The notes beneath the pieces were generated by a model. That model saw only the letters and a list, made by a program, of their open reading frames with translations, was not told the origin of the DNA and searched no databases. A stretch of 64,000 bases of DNA, taken from positions 691,501-755,500 of the forward strand of contig JBAMJR010000011.1 in assembly GCA_038501785.1 (NCBI GenBank). The letters are read 5' to 3'. How positions within the stretch are numbered: position 1 is the stretch's first letter; the number at the start of each line of letters is the position of its first letter. Positions 50,234-63,823 of this stretch are shown piece by piece. Source of the DNA: Myoxocephalus aenaeus. Taxonomy: Eukaryota > Chordata > Actinopteri > Perciformes > Cottidae. The translations under genes and the position numbers were made by a program.

Positions 50234-53200
50234 CTAGACTTTAGAGCCGGCCGGGTTTAAGTCTGTTGCATGTCCGTTCTCTGACCCCTCCCCTCCAGGC
50301 GAGGGGATCTCGTCTGGAACACCGTTCAAGTCAGACCTGGATGGTTGTCTGTCTGACATCTGTGATGATGATCCTTCCCCGGGTCTGGCCAGCGCAGCCC
50401 CGTTCACACACGTCCCGCCCTCAGATTTCCCAAAGTTAAACAGTTTCCCAGGGTTGAAGGCTTTGCTGGGTGACTGAGAACGCTCCTGAGAGCTGCTACC
50501 TGATGATGATGACGCTGTAGCTGTGGCGTTGGCGGCTGTGGCCCCAGAAGCCGCAGCAACCTCCTTCTTATTCTCAGGTGACTTGAGGAATTTGAAGCTC
50601 AAGAACCCGGGCAGCTTCGGCTCAGTGGGAGACTGAGGGGAGCGGGCGCCACTCGAGGAGAACTTACTCTGCAGCGGGATGATCTGTTTCAACTTCATCA
50701 CGTTATTGTTGCCCAACAGAGAGCTGGGCCTCTTGGGTTTGTCCGACCCGCTGCCCCCTCCTCCTCCACCAGTACGGGATTTGCTGCTGTGACTTTTGTC
50801 GTGGTGGTGATCCCCAGAGGAGTCCCCCTTGCTCTCGTCCCGTTCCCTTTCCCTGCGGGCCATATGCTCCGCCTGCCTCTGCCTCTCCTCCTCCTCCCTT
50901 TTCCTCCGCTGCAGCTGCTGGTAATGCTGCTGCGCCTGCCGCTCGTGCTTCTGCAGAGGAAGAGAAACATTCCCACAATGCATTTACTCGAATCAGCAAC
51001 CCGGCAAACCATTACAATGCTGCAGTGCTACCCATCGAACAAATATGTAATAAGAAGCTTGCATTACCACTGCAGGGGCTACTACAAGAGAATAGTCTTT
51101 TCTCTATGTTCTACCAATCGTCTTTCTCAAAATTATCATCACTAAAATATCACCAGAAGTTTAAAATAAGCAATTTAGTTCCAAAAGAAAAGCTGCAGTG
51201 TTGCAGTACAGCTTGTTTGCAGCAGAACTCTGATAGCGACTACTATAGATCAACACAGAACAACTGAGGTTGTCTTTTGAGGGCTTGTTCAAACCACATG
51301 AATAAGTATTAAACTTCATCTCTTAAAACTTCTCCCTGACAAATACAATTGTCACATTATTTACCTTAAAGGCCTCCCTGCGCTGATAATCCAGTTTAGC
51401 AATCTCCTCTCGAACCCATGTAGGAATGTCAGGGATGGCCACATGGATGACGTACTTCAGGAGGATGGCAAAGTGCTGCAGATATATAGAAATGGAACGT
51501 TTAGGATGAAATAAAAAAAGGATTAATTGAAAGAACACTCCCAATCGGATACACAATGCTCGAAAACATTCTTTAAGCGTATGTTACTTGAACTAATTCT
51601 TGCACATCATCTAGGACTTGAAACCCTCCTCCTGATAGGCCAACTTCTTTATCAGGCCAAGACAGAGCTGCAGGCTGTTTACCTCTTTCCCAATTATAGG
51701 CATGGAGTGCAGCGCTAACAAAACCTGTATCTAAATTTGATTAAGTCATTTGGGTATAGTCTGCCATACAACCCTGCCTTAGTTGTAAACTTGTTTTTAG
51801 TCTCAATACCTGGCACATTTTTGGACTACCAAATATTTTGTTCTGGGTGGCCTAAGAAAAAGTTTGAAAAAGCACTTCAGACAGACTCGCAGGAAGGAGC
51901 GGCGGTACCTCGAGGATAACGATGGAGATGATGGCCATCTCGGGGCTAAGCCACGGGAAGAGTCGCTGTAGCTGACCACACTGACCAATCAGGTAACAAT
52001 TCACTATGATGGCAATCAGGCCCATGGCTTCCATCGCAGTCTGTGAATTAGAAAAAGGAGAACGCTTAACATTGCAGTTTCTTTGTGCATTAAAATCCTT
52101 TCAATTTTGCTCAGTTCTGTCCTCTTCACTTATTCCAGTTAATTATTGGCAATTGTTTAATTTAATGTGAATGCTACACAGTTTCATTTGCACGACTTTC
52201 AAAATGGAGCCAATGGTCAATTTACAACAATGGCAGAAAAGTGACATGAGCAATTTTTCAACTTTCACAGAGTGTCTCCTCTGACCTGCCACTGGCCGAT
52301 GCTCTCCACTCTGATTCCAAAGGGCCTCTGCAGACCGGTGCAGAGCTTAAAGGCATCGCTGCGGATCTCAATGATGTTGTTGATGAGAGCGCACATGGCA
52401 GCAAGAGGGAAGGCCGAGGAGAAGAGCACCACGTAGCCAAACTGGACAAACATCTCCTGGTAGTCCTGGAAGGTGTCCTGCGAGGGCAGAGTGGATGATT
52501 AGACCACAGCTCTCCCACGTCAGTACAATATCAATGCAACTAGACATATAAACGGCATTTCTGTATACTAAAGCAATGTGACATGGTACCAAATGTAAAG
52601 AAAGACGTTGTTAGCTTTGTTTGGCTGTAATATAGAGATGTATGACCTTTTGCAACATAACCCAGTGTTATTCTCATCACATTATTGTCACTCAGGACAC
52701 GTGTGGAGTGTCATGTAACTGTAAAGGCTGAGGGATTCTGTTGGATTCATGTTGCAGTGATTGTTTACAACATGTATAAAACCTGAGCCGAGTACGAGGG
52801 GAATGACAGTCAAATGTTGCCCAGCTGGCAACATATGTGGTTAAGTTGTTAACTTACTATTATACAGCTGTTTTCTTTGTATTCTAATTGAAACTAAACT
52901 GTTTTCAACCGTAAATGATGATAGGTTATGCGGCAGATTCAATGGAGGACATCTTAGATCCATGGTTTCATGGAAAACCACAAAGAGAAGTTTATCAATC
53001 TGGGCGTTATTTAGTCATCGTAAAGATAACATTCAACTCAACCAGAGATTTCGGGGGGGAAAGTATTCATGCAACAGTTGAGGGAAGGAGTATCAGTCAC
53101 CTGCAGCTTCCCAATTTACAGAAATCATCTCAAATACGTTTTGGAATCCAGCCATCATTAATCACAGTACGTAGTCCCCGAGAAATCCCTCCAGCTGTTT

Positions 53201-56200
53201 CTGTGAGCTTCATGCACACGCACCAGTTGTTCTTACAGCAGTGAATGGTTGTTGCTCTCTTTCAATGTAGCTTTTGTAAACGCTGGAGAGGTCGTAGCAA
53301 TGATGATGGTTTACAAGTTTTTGAATCACTGAATTGAAATGACATGGCACACGTGCAGTTTTCTTTGCCTGCTGCCACTGTACTACTACTATTCAGGATT
53401 TTGGTTAAACTTTTAACGATTTTGGTCACAATATGAGAATAATAACACCCAGAGTGATGAATTCAAGAAATGTGCCTTTAAATATCGCCACCTTCCTAAA
53501 ATAATGGCCCAAGTAATTTTTTCAGGTTTTTCAGAAAAACACAAAAAACTTCACCAAATGTAATAGGGGTGCACAAGCTGCCTCTAGACACTGCACAACA
53601 GGCATACTGTAATACTGGTCAAATTATGTTATGATTACTAATATTATGTTCGAGTGAGATTTTCATTGACAAAAATGCTCGCAAAAATGCTAACTAAAAT
53701 GCCATCTTGAAAAGCTTGTAAAATGGCCTAAGTCACATTGTCTTTTGACTTAAGCAAAAATTAAATGGCCTATGTCACACTCTTGACATAGGCCGTTATA
53801 CTACAGGGGTAGAATCGCATGATCTGTTCAACTGAGGATGTAGCCGATTTGACCAGAGGTGGCCAGTGTCATGATGAGATGATTTAGGCAAGAAAATATT
53901 TTTTGTCAAAAAATGACTTAGGCCATTATTTTAGGAACATGACGATATATAACTCTGAGCAGAGTTTATAGAATACGTTCAGCACGTAGTCCTTACAGCA
54001 TAAGTCTGCATGCAGCTCTCCATCTCAGCCTGAGTGAGTGTGTTGCTCTCTCTCTCTTCAGGGGGGTCAATCCATGATTCCCTTTTTTTCTTCGGCTCAA
54101 GTCTCTCTGTGCTCTTGCCTCTTCTTCTGTGGCGCAGTGATGTGCTGCTCTCAGACCCAGAAGGCAGCGGTGCAGCGCTGGCAGCAGCAGCAGCAGCGCC
54201 GGCAGCAGCATTAATTCCCTCAGCCCCACCTGTCGCTCCCCCACCTGACTCCTTCACATCGTGGATGCCATTATCGTCGTCGTCGTCACACATCTCAAAT
54301 ACAGAGGCAGGGTCCATTCCTTTTTCCACCATAGTGGGGCTGCCGTCCTCCAGGAAACTGGTGTCAATTGGGGGCCCACTGCAAACTGGTCTTCTGTCCA
54401 CCTTTACAACAACAACAAAACGACAGATTAGCGACAACACTATTAATGCAAATAAAAACAGGTGTTACTATATTTGCACATGTGAAAGTGCCACAGAACA
54501 AGCATATTAACACTTCATAACTGTATGTTACCACACAGCTTGTACCTTCTCTATGAAGCTGACTTTCCTCAGCTTCAAACCGCAGTCAATCACACTTTCC
54601 TCCTCCGTCTCTCCTTCACTGAACCTCCCGCTGTCAGCCTCGTCCTTCTCACCTCCCTCCTCCTCATCAGGCACCCCGCATCCTCCGTTCAAACACTTCT
54701 TTTCCCTGAGAGAAGTTGAAGGAACAGATAGACATCAGACAAAATGTGTGTGTGTGTTAACCGCTCACAGCGGTGTTCTGGCTATTCCCTCAGTGTCCGA
54801 CTGGCTTTAATCATAACTACACGCAGCATGCAGACAATGTCAAGTGCAGATAGAGTGGCTTTGAATTTGAACGTTGCAGTGCTTGTTTACAACATGTATA
54901 AAACCTGAGCTGAGTATGAGGAGAATGACAGTCAAGCGCAGGTCTGTTTGTTGTGACTAACACATTGAGTGTTGGTGTGAATGACAACTGTGAACACTGC
55001 TGTGTTTCAAATAATGACTTTGACCTTCTGTCTAGCTGCCCCAATCCAGGCCTGGTGCCCCTCAGTCCAGGTCCTGTCATGGCCTGATCGTTGGGAGAGG
55101 CCTGGGCTTTTCCAGCTGCCAGCCGGCCATATTTCAGCAGCACTGAGAGCAGCAAGTCCCACAGAGCTCGCAGTGTGAGTTCGCCCAGCTTGTGACGCTC
55201 ATACAGGTAAGGCTGCAGCACCTCCTTCACATTTTGAAGGAACTGGCGTATGATGAGTAGAGTGGCCAGCATCTGACAAGGATAGAGAGAAACATTCAGA
55301 CAAAATTCACTGCGACACTCAGTGAACATACTGTCTAATCAGAGCATTTAAAAGACACGCATAGGATGCAAGAGGAAATGGGTGGATGGAGAAACAGAAG
55401 ACAGAAGAGAGGGCATGATAACCGGCTGAGAAATCAGTATAACGTGATACAGATTCGACAAATCAATCAAAACCCAATTTTGTATGCAGACTAATCCACA
55501 AAAAACTCATAGAAGGCAGAAAACTGCTGCTGGATGGTTCCTTATAAATAAGAAATGTCATCTGTTACTAATTGGGGCCCAGAAGTGCCATATGTTTGAA
55601 AGAACCAACAGGGAGCAGTGCAGCAGCAGTTTTGCGGACAATGTGATTCACTGTTGAGGTGCCCTTTAACACTACTGAAACAACATTTCTGATTGATGAA
55701 CATACTCATACCTTGCCGAACAAATCCAAATCACACACAACAGGAAGTACGAATAAGCTGAATTTGAAGGATAATTCAGGTTTATTACATATACAGATAC
55801 TTTATTACATATACAGATACTGTATAATAACAGTGTACTCAACAAGTTAATTGAGAATTAACCTACGCAGTCAGACCTTCATACAGATCTTAAACAAACC
55901 CCCAGAATGGCAAAATGTACTTTATTTGTTAAAAATAGTCAAATTATTATGATCAAAACTATTATTCCCACCATTTTGAGCAGGCTGATTTTATTTTTGT
56001 ATTTTATTTAAACAGTTTATGTTCTTAACCCATGTAATAGTATTACTGCACCTGTCTCTTGGCCCATCCAGCTTTATTCGAGTAATGTTGCTTTGTTTCC
56101 AGATCTCAGAAAGTTAATACTGAGCCCTGATAGAAATGTTGGCCAAAACCTTGAAAATAGAACCCACGTTGTAAAGACCTGAATTATCCTTAAACACTCA

Positions 56201-59200
56201 AAACCAAGTCGTGAGTATGTCTTCGCCCATTTAGTATACGCATACGAAGAATTGCAGCATCACAAAGCTTACTAGCGGTTATTGGCTTTATTATAAAAAC
56301 AATCGTTTCCAAGTCAAATAATACGGACGCACAATATCATCGCTACAGCACAGGATGCAAACCCACAATGACTTTCTGACCAGAACATGGACAGAAAGTT
56401 ACTTTAAGTCAATGATGGGAGACCTCAGAGAAAAGGAGATACTGTTCTCCCACAGCTACCTGCTGTAACCGTCGGCACAGAGTCAGACTTTGGCACACTC
56501 AAGCTGACAACAACAGATGGTTGTCATTAGGACGGCACCAGTGTTTTTGTCAGTGTATGTTTTGCAAGGTTTTTCTTACCTTTGAGGCAGCTATTGGTTT
56601 CCATTCATTTAACTTCAGAAAATCAAGTAAGAGAAATCCTATTTGCTTATATTTTAAATGATGTTTCACTATTGTTTTGTTATGCAGTCTTGAGCAGAAA
56701 AGTAAATATACTGTGACAAATATTTGCAGAAGCTGGGCTGTACTGGTTGGGAATCAGACATGGAAGTCAGGCGATGTTAACAGAATATGACAAGCTCAAT
56801 GAGGCAGCACTCTGCCTGAGAGTGTAACAGAAACTGACAGACAGAGTAAGAATTGAGGCTTGAGTGGTGAGAGTTGTAACGGAAGAACAATTCACACAAA
56901 CTGCACGGAAGGAAAATGCCCCAAAACAAATCCACATTGCCACATCTCCATGTCAAAGGAAAAAAGTGGCAAAAACCACTCAACTATTGTCACTAATAAT
57001 GTTGCCGGTGTGAGGAGGCACAATGTGTCTCAATCAGTCACAAATGAAAAACAATCATCTACACAATCAGACATTATCTTTGGACAGCTACATTTTGTAT
57101 TATCTACCACCATAAACCACTCATCTATTATCTCTGTCTAGTGAAAGTTTTTAAAGGGACAGTTTGCCAAAAATACGTATTTTTCTTCTTACCTGCAGTG
57201 CTATTATTCAATCTAGATTGTTTTGGTGGCAGTTTCATCCAACTTTGCTTAACTTTGCTTTACAACTAGGTCTGTGGATTATTTTAAGTAACCAGGTCAG
57301 GGATTTCTGAAAAGAGATTACTGTTGAGTTATTAAAATGTATTTTTGGATGCTTTGAGCACCACAAGTCGAGTTCCATAGAGTCCCATTATATTGGAGGG
57401 AAGGCAGACATCTCCTCTTATGTCTCCAAAACCAGGCAACTCACACCAAAACGATCTAGATTGATAAGTAGCAGTACAGGTAAGAGGAAAAACATGTTTT
57501 TTTTTATTTGGGGGTGAATTGTCCTTTGAAGAAGCAACAAAAAATGAATTATATTTGATGTAATTTTGAGAGATATTTTCAAGTTGCAAGGTTTTCACCA
57601 GACAAATACGATCAAAACACACACAATATCATTCTACACAAAGCAGGTTGGTAGTTCAAGTCCATGTCACGTCATGGAGCATGCAAGGTTAAGACCGAGG
57701 TGGTCAGCAATGAGCCTTAGACCTCTCGCCCAGGCAGTGGATGCACAGGGAGCATACTTTGGACCTGAGTAAAGCCCTGAAGAACCAGGGAACAGAGACC
57801 ACAAGCATCTGGATCTTGAGGTAGAGGGAAGGCAGCACATTGACCCGGACCTGCCGCTGCAAGCTCCTTAACAGAGACAACACCAGCAGCATCTTCCACA
57901 GATGGACAAATGGATGAGATATGCAAATGGATGGTTATGGAAATCAATGCATGTAAGCAGAGAGAGCAAAGCGTTTGAGGATGGGAGAATGACAGATGTT
58001 GGAGGCCAAATGAATTGCTGAAGCTAATATATGACAGAGAAACATTAAAACTGGGCTGTTTCTTACCTCTTTCAGACGCTCCATGTCTTTGAGGTAGAAT
58101 CCAATGTAAAAAAGGCTGAGATAAGAATTTACAAACTGAAACTGTAAGAGAAAGAAATGCCAGGTGTCATTAAGAAGAACGTTGTGTGAAAGGGACTCTT
58201 TTAAAAAGCAAGTTTCCAAATCCCATGGGTAGTTCAGATATTATGTAGAAAAGCCACTCACAAGAACCATTTTGATGATGAGATTTTTCTCATAGGCACT
58301 CTGGAGTCTATAGTTTTCTGTGGAGAAAAACAGCATCCCTTACCACTCATACATGTAAAATATGGTAAAATGAATTCTAAAGTTTACAAAAGATTACTAA
58401 AGATCTTTGATGAAACCAATCTTTTTAAGATTATTTTTATTATCTTATTTATGTAGATCTTGATGGATCTGGAAGCTTGACTCTCACCCATGTCGTTGAG
58501 CCAGCAGGCGATTTTCCTGTACACCTCGTCACATGCAGTCACAGTGATAGCCAGCATGATTTTGGGGATGAAGCGAGCTAGCCGAGGCATTTCCTTGATC
58601 CCCATCACAAACTCCTGCAGAGACACAATCACAGCTTTTTACTTGTCATCTCAGAGAAATAAAACATCATTGCGTTCACTCTTGGACCAACATTCTGAAG
58701 GAGAAGGTGTTTTTTCTTGCTTTATATATATCAAGTTCTAGCCATAGCATGAAACACTTTGATGTTTAACAGGCTTGCTGCATCAGTACATCCACCTTTT
58801 AAATACATTTAATGAAACTAAAGAAAGACAGATGCAGGGTGAGAAGATGTTTACCATTGAAACTATTATTGCTAGATTTATACATGCAGGGCACGTACAA
58901 AACCGATGCTGACAGCTGACTGACCTGCAGCTCAAAGCAGATGAGCATGACCAGGAAGACAAAGCAGAGACAGAGGATACAGATGGGCAGGCTGACCAGC
59001 CACCTGAATACACGCCGCCGCCACGGAGGATAGTGGAACTCCTCACAACCTGTTATGGGACTGCAGCGCTTCACTCCCTACCGAGAGAGAGAAAGTATAA
59101 AAGAGCCTGAAAGAGAAGAGAAGAAGATATGGAGATCGGAGTCAGAGTTTTAGTTTCTCTCACCCGGAACTGAGGCCGTGGTTCCTCCAGGGATTCAGAC

Positions 59201-60789
59201 GGCGTATCCAGTGTTCCCCACTTGAATGCCAGCTCAGCCCCCCTCCTCTTCCACCGCTCCAGAAACAGAGTGGCCCACACCACGTTGAACAGTGCAAACA
59301 CCACACAGCAGATGTCACGGCTCGTCTGAAACAACACAAACACACTAGGATGATGATAATTGTTCAGTAGGGGATTTAAATTGCTTTACGCTATGATAGC
59401 ATCCCTCCTCACCTGATCTGACTCAGTGAGCATCCACAGCACAAAGCCGATCACAGCAGGATATAACATAGAAGTGGTGTAAAATCCCAGCCAGGCAAAA
59501 TACATGGCAATCTTCACACCAAAGTAGTCACAGATATCATCTGTAAACAACAGTATAAATGACAAATTGGAAAGATGATATGACAGTTATTATATTAGTT
59601 AGGATAGAACAAGGACAGTTTGGTACAGTTTTTGTTAGATTTGTTTTCAGTAGTATTCACAATTTAACATACATTTTAGTTTTTTTTAATTTATTTAACA
59701 GTGTAGTTAAGTTTAATCAATGTACATAGCCATTCTATTCTGTTTGTTTTCCCCCTCCCTCCTCATTGAACCCTCCTTGCGGAGTGTGTGTGTTAAAGTA
59801 TATACATGTGGGAAGGTACATATGGGTATGCTATGTGGGTATGTATGTGGATGTGGATGGTTTTGTATAAGCATTTGTGGGTGTAGATGTTCATGTATTC
59901 AGGTTAGCATTTATACTCACTATAAGCTAAACTATTGATACTTGTACTACTGTTTTGATTATTTACTATTTATTTTATTTTATTATGTTTATTTATTTAA
60001 ATGTCAAGGATTGCTCTGTTGTGTTGAAAATGCAAAATAAAAAGTTTAAAAAAAAGAATGTAAGTACTATTATTATTTAGGAACCATGAGCGGCGAAGGT
60101 AATTCGCAGTACGGCAAAAGTACTTTCTTGTGGTTTTACTAGAGCGTAATGTATATGTTTGTGTTTATGAGTATTTTGTTCAGCTGACCTAAAGGCTGTT
60201 TCTCACAGACAGCCTGGACCCAGGACTTCATCAGCTGACTGAGGATCCTCTGCTCATGGAGAGGAAATACCTGCTGGATCACACCTCGTGCACTCAGCTC
60301 CCGGACTGCAGAGAAGAATAAAGCACAGCAGCAAGTGAGTTAAAAAGATACTAAACCCCGAAAATGGATGGGATTAGTTCCAAAAGCTGCCAAAGAAGTT
60401 CCATATGTTTAAGAAAAATATCATATAGAATACTATAAAAGGATCCGACTTACTAATTGACTGGCCCTCCAGGAAGTTGATATTATGAAGCACCTCCCCA
60501 TGTTTGGCCCGTAGATTGTCCAGCCAGTACGTAATGATGCTCTGCCTCTCCTGCAGCGAACGAGAGGAGGGGGGAGTAAATTCCGGCGATGACAGCATAT
60601 TTACTTATGCATATGTGTGTGTGTGTGTGTTTTCGCATTTTGACACTGACCTGTGAAGTAAAGAAACACAGCTCGCTCTCGATGTTCTCGTAGATGTAAT
60701 CCTCCTCACAGGAGAAGTTACGTGTTCCTCCGCCAAACTCCGGCTTCACCCCTTTCCTCAGTCCCATGTCCTCAGCACCTCGCAACAAG
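50234..60789 (-). CDS. ano8: Anoctamin-8 (TMEM16H), 3' sixteen exons
   Basis: TMEM16-family multi-pass membrane protein; the mammalian protein is reported at ER-plasma-membrane contacts. Exons from 5' to 3', minus strand: 60651-60789, 60454-60550, 60189-60305, 59413-59540, 59164-59325, 58925-59077, 58488-58614, 58262-58317, 58067-58141, 55025-55272, 54546-54705, 53997-54401, 52286-52477, 51909-52040, 51365-51475, 50234-50950. All phases agree: 1005 residues and a stop, no frame break. The fragment opens with LLRGAEDMGLRKGVK, then FSCEEDYIYENIESEL, DDICDYFGVKIAMYFAWLGF (first helix region), EEPRPQFRG, FYLKDMERLKEML, DTFQDYQEMFVQFGYVVLF and IPDIPTWVREEIAKLDYQRR. A low-complexity segment has five consecutive Asp and an Ala run. 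The tail is basic, His/Gly/Ser-rich, with NNNVMKLKQIIPLQ and PGFLSFKFLKSPE. Human ANO8 has 1232 residues; the N-terminal exons lie beyond 64000. Confidence 0.97.
52751..52813 (+). repeat. 63-bp repeat, copy A, in ano8 intron
   Basis: Differs from 54873-54935 at four of 63 positions. It contains TTGTTTACAACATGTATAAA and GAATGACAGTCAA. Confidence 0.85.
53482..53949. mobile_element. Foldback MITE with GGCCTAAGTCA motifs, in ano8 intron
   Basis: The left arm (from ATATCGCCACC, TTCCTAAAATAATGGCC, about 53482-53523) is inverted at the right end (about 53908-53949). Inside are repeated ATGGCCTAAGTCA-type motifs in both directions and a perfect 11-bp hairpin, GGCCTATGTCA (53767-53777) with TGACATAGGCC (53784-53794). 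No coding capacity. It ends about 48 bp before the ano8 exon whose 3' edge is at 53997. Confidence 0.75.
54873..54935 (+). repeat. 63-bp repeat, copy B, in ano8 intron
   Basis: Near-identical partner of 52751-52813, same orientation, in an ano8 intron two introns upstream. Confidence 0.85.
55781..55820. repeat. Perfect 20-bp tandem duplication
   Basis: TTTATTACATATACAGATAC occurs twice with no mismatch. Confidence 0.95.
57153..57528. mobile_element. Foldback MITE with about 80-bp arms, in ano8 intron
   Basis: The left arm (57153-57230) starts AAAGGGACAGTTTGCC and runs through CTTACCTGCAGTGCTATTA to ATCTAGATTGTTTTGGTG. The right arm (57443-57528), reversed, gives AAAGGACAATTCACC, CTTACCTGTACTGCTACTTA and ATCTAGATCGTTTTGGTG. 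The centre includes AACTTTGCTT twice in tandem (57241-57260). No reading frame of note. Confidence 0.8.
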
Positions 60790-61589
60790 CTGGGGGACAA
60801 CAAAGCGAGACTGAGTGTTACAGAGCATCAGATGTCCTCTCCGAGTGTGATTGTTGAACACTGGGGAAAAATTGTCAATGTTCTATAACCTTGTTCTTTG
60901 ACTCTAGTACTTAAAGTCATCTAGTCATTTCCTGTTTAATGTTGACATTAGTTAGTAACCATTTTGATAATTGATGTACTTTATTAAGCAAAGATATCAA
61001 ATGTTTTCTAGTTACAACTACCCAAATATGAGGATCCGCTTTTCTCTGTTTTGTATCTTTGTAAATATTATCTTTTTGGCCTTTGGACTGTTAGCTGGAT
61101 GATACAATTTGAAGATTTAACTTGTGTTATTATTAACAAAGAAACAGTTGCAATCCTATTGTGGATAGCGGGACAAATTTCTATGAAAATCAATTTAAAC
61201 AGAGTACAGTAAACAATGACATTAGCAGAGAAGGATTGTCCTTCATAGTGTTAAAGTCATCTGATCTCTCCTCTAATGCTTTAACCTCATCAGTCTCTCT
61301 CATCGTCTCTTTTCCCATCAGCTCTTCCTCCATGTCTCCTCTCGTCCTCCCTCCTCTTTTCTCCAGCAGCTCTGTCTCCTCTCCCCATCACTCTTAATCC
61401 ACCTTTCTCTCTTCATCCTTTTTTATCTCCCAGGGTCCTCCCTTTTGTCTCCTTCACCCCCTCCTCCTCCTTTATCCATTCAACCCCTCCTCCCCTTCTG
61501 TCCTTCCCAGCGGCTTTGTGCTGAAATCGCAGTAATAATGCAACACCACGCCCTCTGTACCCTCCAGGCGGACAGCTCACCTCTCTCTG

Positions 61590-61591
<2 letters not shown>

Positions 61592-61634
<43 letters not shown>
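61592..61634. repeat. (TA)n microsatellite
   Basis: About 43 bases of AT/TA. Confidence 0.97.
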
Positions 61635-61638
<4 letters not shown>

Positions 61639-62674
61639 TTGCGTATAAAGTTTATGCACACACATGCAGGAGTGCAGCTTAGGTGGGCCTGTAACATCCA
61701 TCCATCATTCAGCTCCGAGCACTTGGAGGAGCTGTACAGTGAACTACAATCAGCCCCATGATGGATTACAACAGAAATGTGAGGTGTAAGCTTCTGTATC
61801 ATTGCTGAATACTGCTTAGTGCGCAGCCCCATCACAACAAAGGTCCTTGTCTGAGAAAAGAAACAGGCTGTATCTATTTAAACCAACTGTTTAGTAATCT
61901 AAGCCAATAACTGTGAGGGCTTTGAGAGGTGAGCAGCTTCTGATGCTGCCATGAATTTGGATAAGATTTCCCCTTTCTTAATTAATCTAAAACTTTGTCG
62001 CCTTTTGCACTTGTTCTGTCCAAATAAAGGGAGTCTTAATTTTGGGACACAGTCAAAGGGAATGTGTGGACAGAGCTAACCTTGTAAAAGAGCAGAATAC
62101 TGCAGAGGGAAAGCGCTGCACGTGAGGTTTATGCTAATTTAGCAAATATCTATCAGGCGTAATATGGAAACTCAGCAGAACAGAACGGCATGCTGTAAAT
62201 TTCCAAGTCAGAGCTGAGAAATGAGTAATGGATTGTATGTCAGCTAGGAAAAGAGGAGGAGGAGGACATTAACCGTATAACACACTTCAGTATGGTAATT
62301 ACTACAATTGTACTGTCTGCTAATAGTTGTTTTCAAAGCAAGAACTGGAGACTAACACACATAACAGCACTGATTCTATGACCCCAGCTGTTTTGATCTC
62401 AGACCAATATGTTCTACACTGAATAAACAGGGAGATAAAGCAATGCCATTTCAGTTGATAGGATAATATTAAAAAAACAACCTATAGTTGGCAGTAAACA
62501 CTCCTGGAGCCCTCAGCTGGGATTCTCACATGGGACGGCTTGAATGGAACATTCTTACTGCTTTAGTATGCAATGGGTACGGCCATTCAAGGTGAGTTTG
62601 GGAGGATGTAATACTTTCTGGGTTATCTCTCTTATCACATGAAATGTAGGTCAACCTATCTGACGGCAGGTGTG

Positions 62675-62677
<3 letters not shown>

Positions 62678-62748
<71 letters not shown>
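62678..62748. repeat. (TG)n microsatellite
   Basis: About 71 bases of TG followed by a short GA run. Confidence 0.97.
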
Positions 62749-62751
<3 letters not shown>

Positions 62752-63823
62752 GAGAGAGAGGAGAGGGGTCTTCTTGTCACACAGCAATCATTTTACTTGA
62801 GCATTTCATCTAAAACCCACTGGCACACTTTCAGAAAGCACTCTCTCCATCCTCCTACCACATTACCCTCCCTGTTGTTTTATCTTTGTCTTTCTGCTTC
62901 ACTCCTTCTCTTTCTCTCTTATTCTCTCTTGCATCTGTTTCTATCTGGCTCTCTTTCTTCGTTCCTTCAGGCCATCTGTCAATTTCTATTCCATTCATTG
63001 GTAAAAGGTTTGGTTAAGACTCAGAGTTTTTCAAGAGGCCCGTTATTACATGCACAGTCAACAGAGAGGACTCTACATTTGTCAAGTTCATAAATGCAGT
63101 ATGGAACAGCAAGTGTCACCCTAACCCCTGGATTGTATATCTCAGTATTTATATACCAAAGTCAATGATGAGATTAAAATGACCCTGGGCTCATCCCCAA
63201 TTCCCCTGGAGATGTTTTCAAAACAAGAGACCGTGTCTTGGCAGTGTAATCAGAGCAAACGCAATCCATACTGTTTGGTCTGACTCTAACCTTTTGCAAA
63301 ACTTTAAATAACCTGCAGCCAGAGGCGGAGCAGCGATGCTGATACAGTAAACGGCAGCCTCACTAATGATTCATTGTGTATGAGCTACTGTGCCTACTAT
63401 AGCTGCAGCTAAATATAATAATAAACAAAGGTACAACTTTACAAAGAAACAGACCGAATATGTTTGTCTTAAACATCCCAACTCCAGGAGTATTTTTAGG
63501 AGCATTTAAAAATAACTAAACCTCAAACTACTGTGATATACTGTATTATTTATTTGGCAGTTCTGTCTCTGTTGATAAAAGCTGCTCTTTTTTCCCCCTG
63601 TATTTGGTCTCGGGTGACAAGGGGATTAATTTGCACAGCTTCAGTTTAAACAGTAGTAACACGACTGTGTGCACCTGTAGCTGGTCGTGTCAGCAAGGGG
63701 GAAATCACACTGGGTTGTTTTCAGATTTGATGTTCTGCAAGGTTGAAATATTGTTCAACTAATGATAACAGTGTTGGGCTTACGAAAGAAAATAAGTCTG
63801 GAAATATTTTATATGAATAGTTT

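Larger units (their letters stand above)
55273..58066 (-). other. Long ano8 intron
   Basis: About 2.8 kb between the FYLKDMERLKE exon and the MLATLLIIRQF exon. It holds the 20-bp duplication at 55781-55820 and the MITE at 57153-57528. No additional exon is supported; the splice phases join without one. Confidence 0.7.

Noticed and set aside
52915..53244. 109-codon plus-strand frame in an ano8 intron
   Set aside because: Lies antisense in the intron next to a MITE, with no recognised similarity; I could not exclude a repeat-derived frame.
57704..57947. Possible alternative ano8 exon on the minus strand
   Set aside because: The flanking ano8 exons already join in phase, and the translation has no anoctamin similarity.
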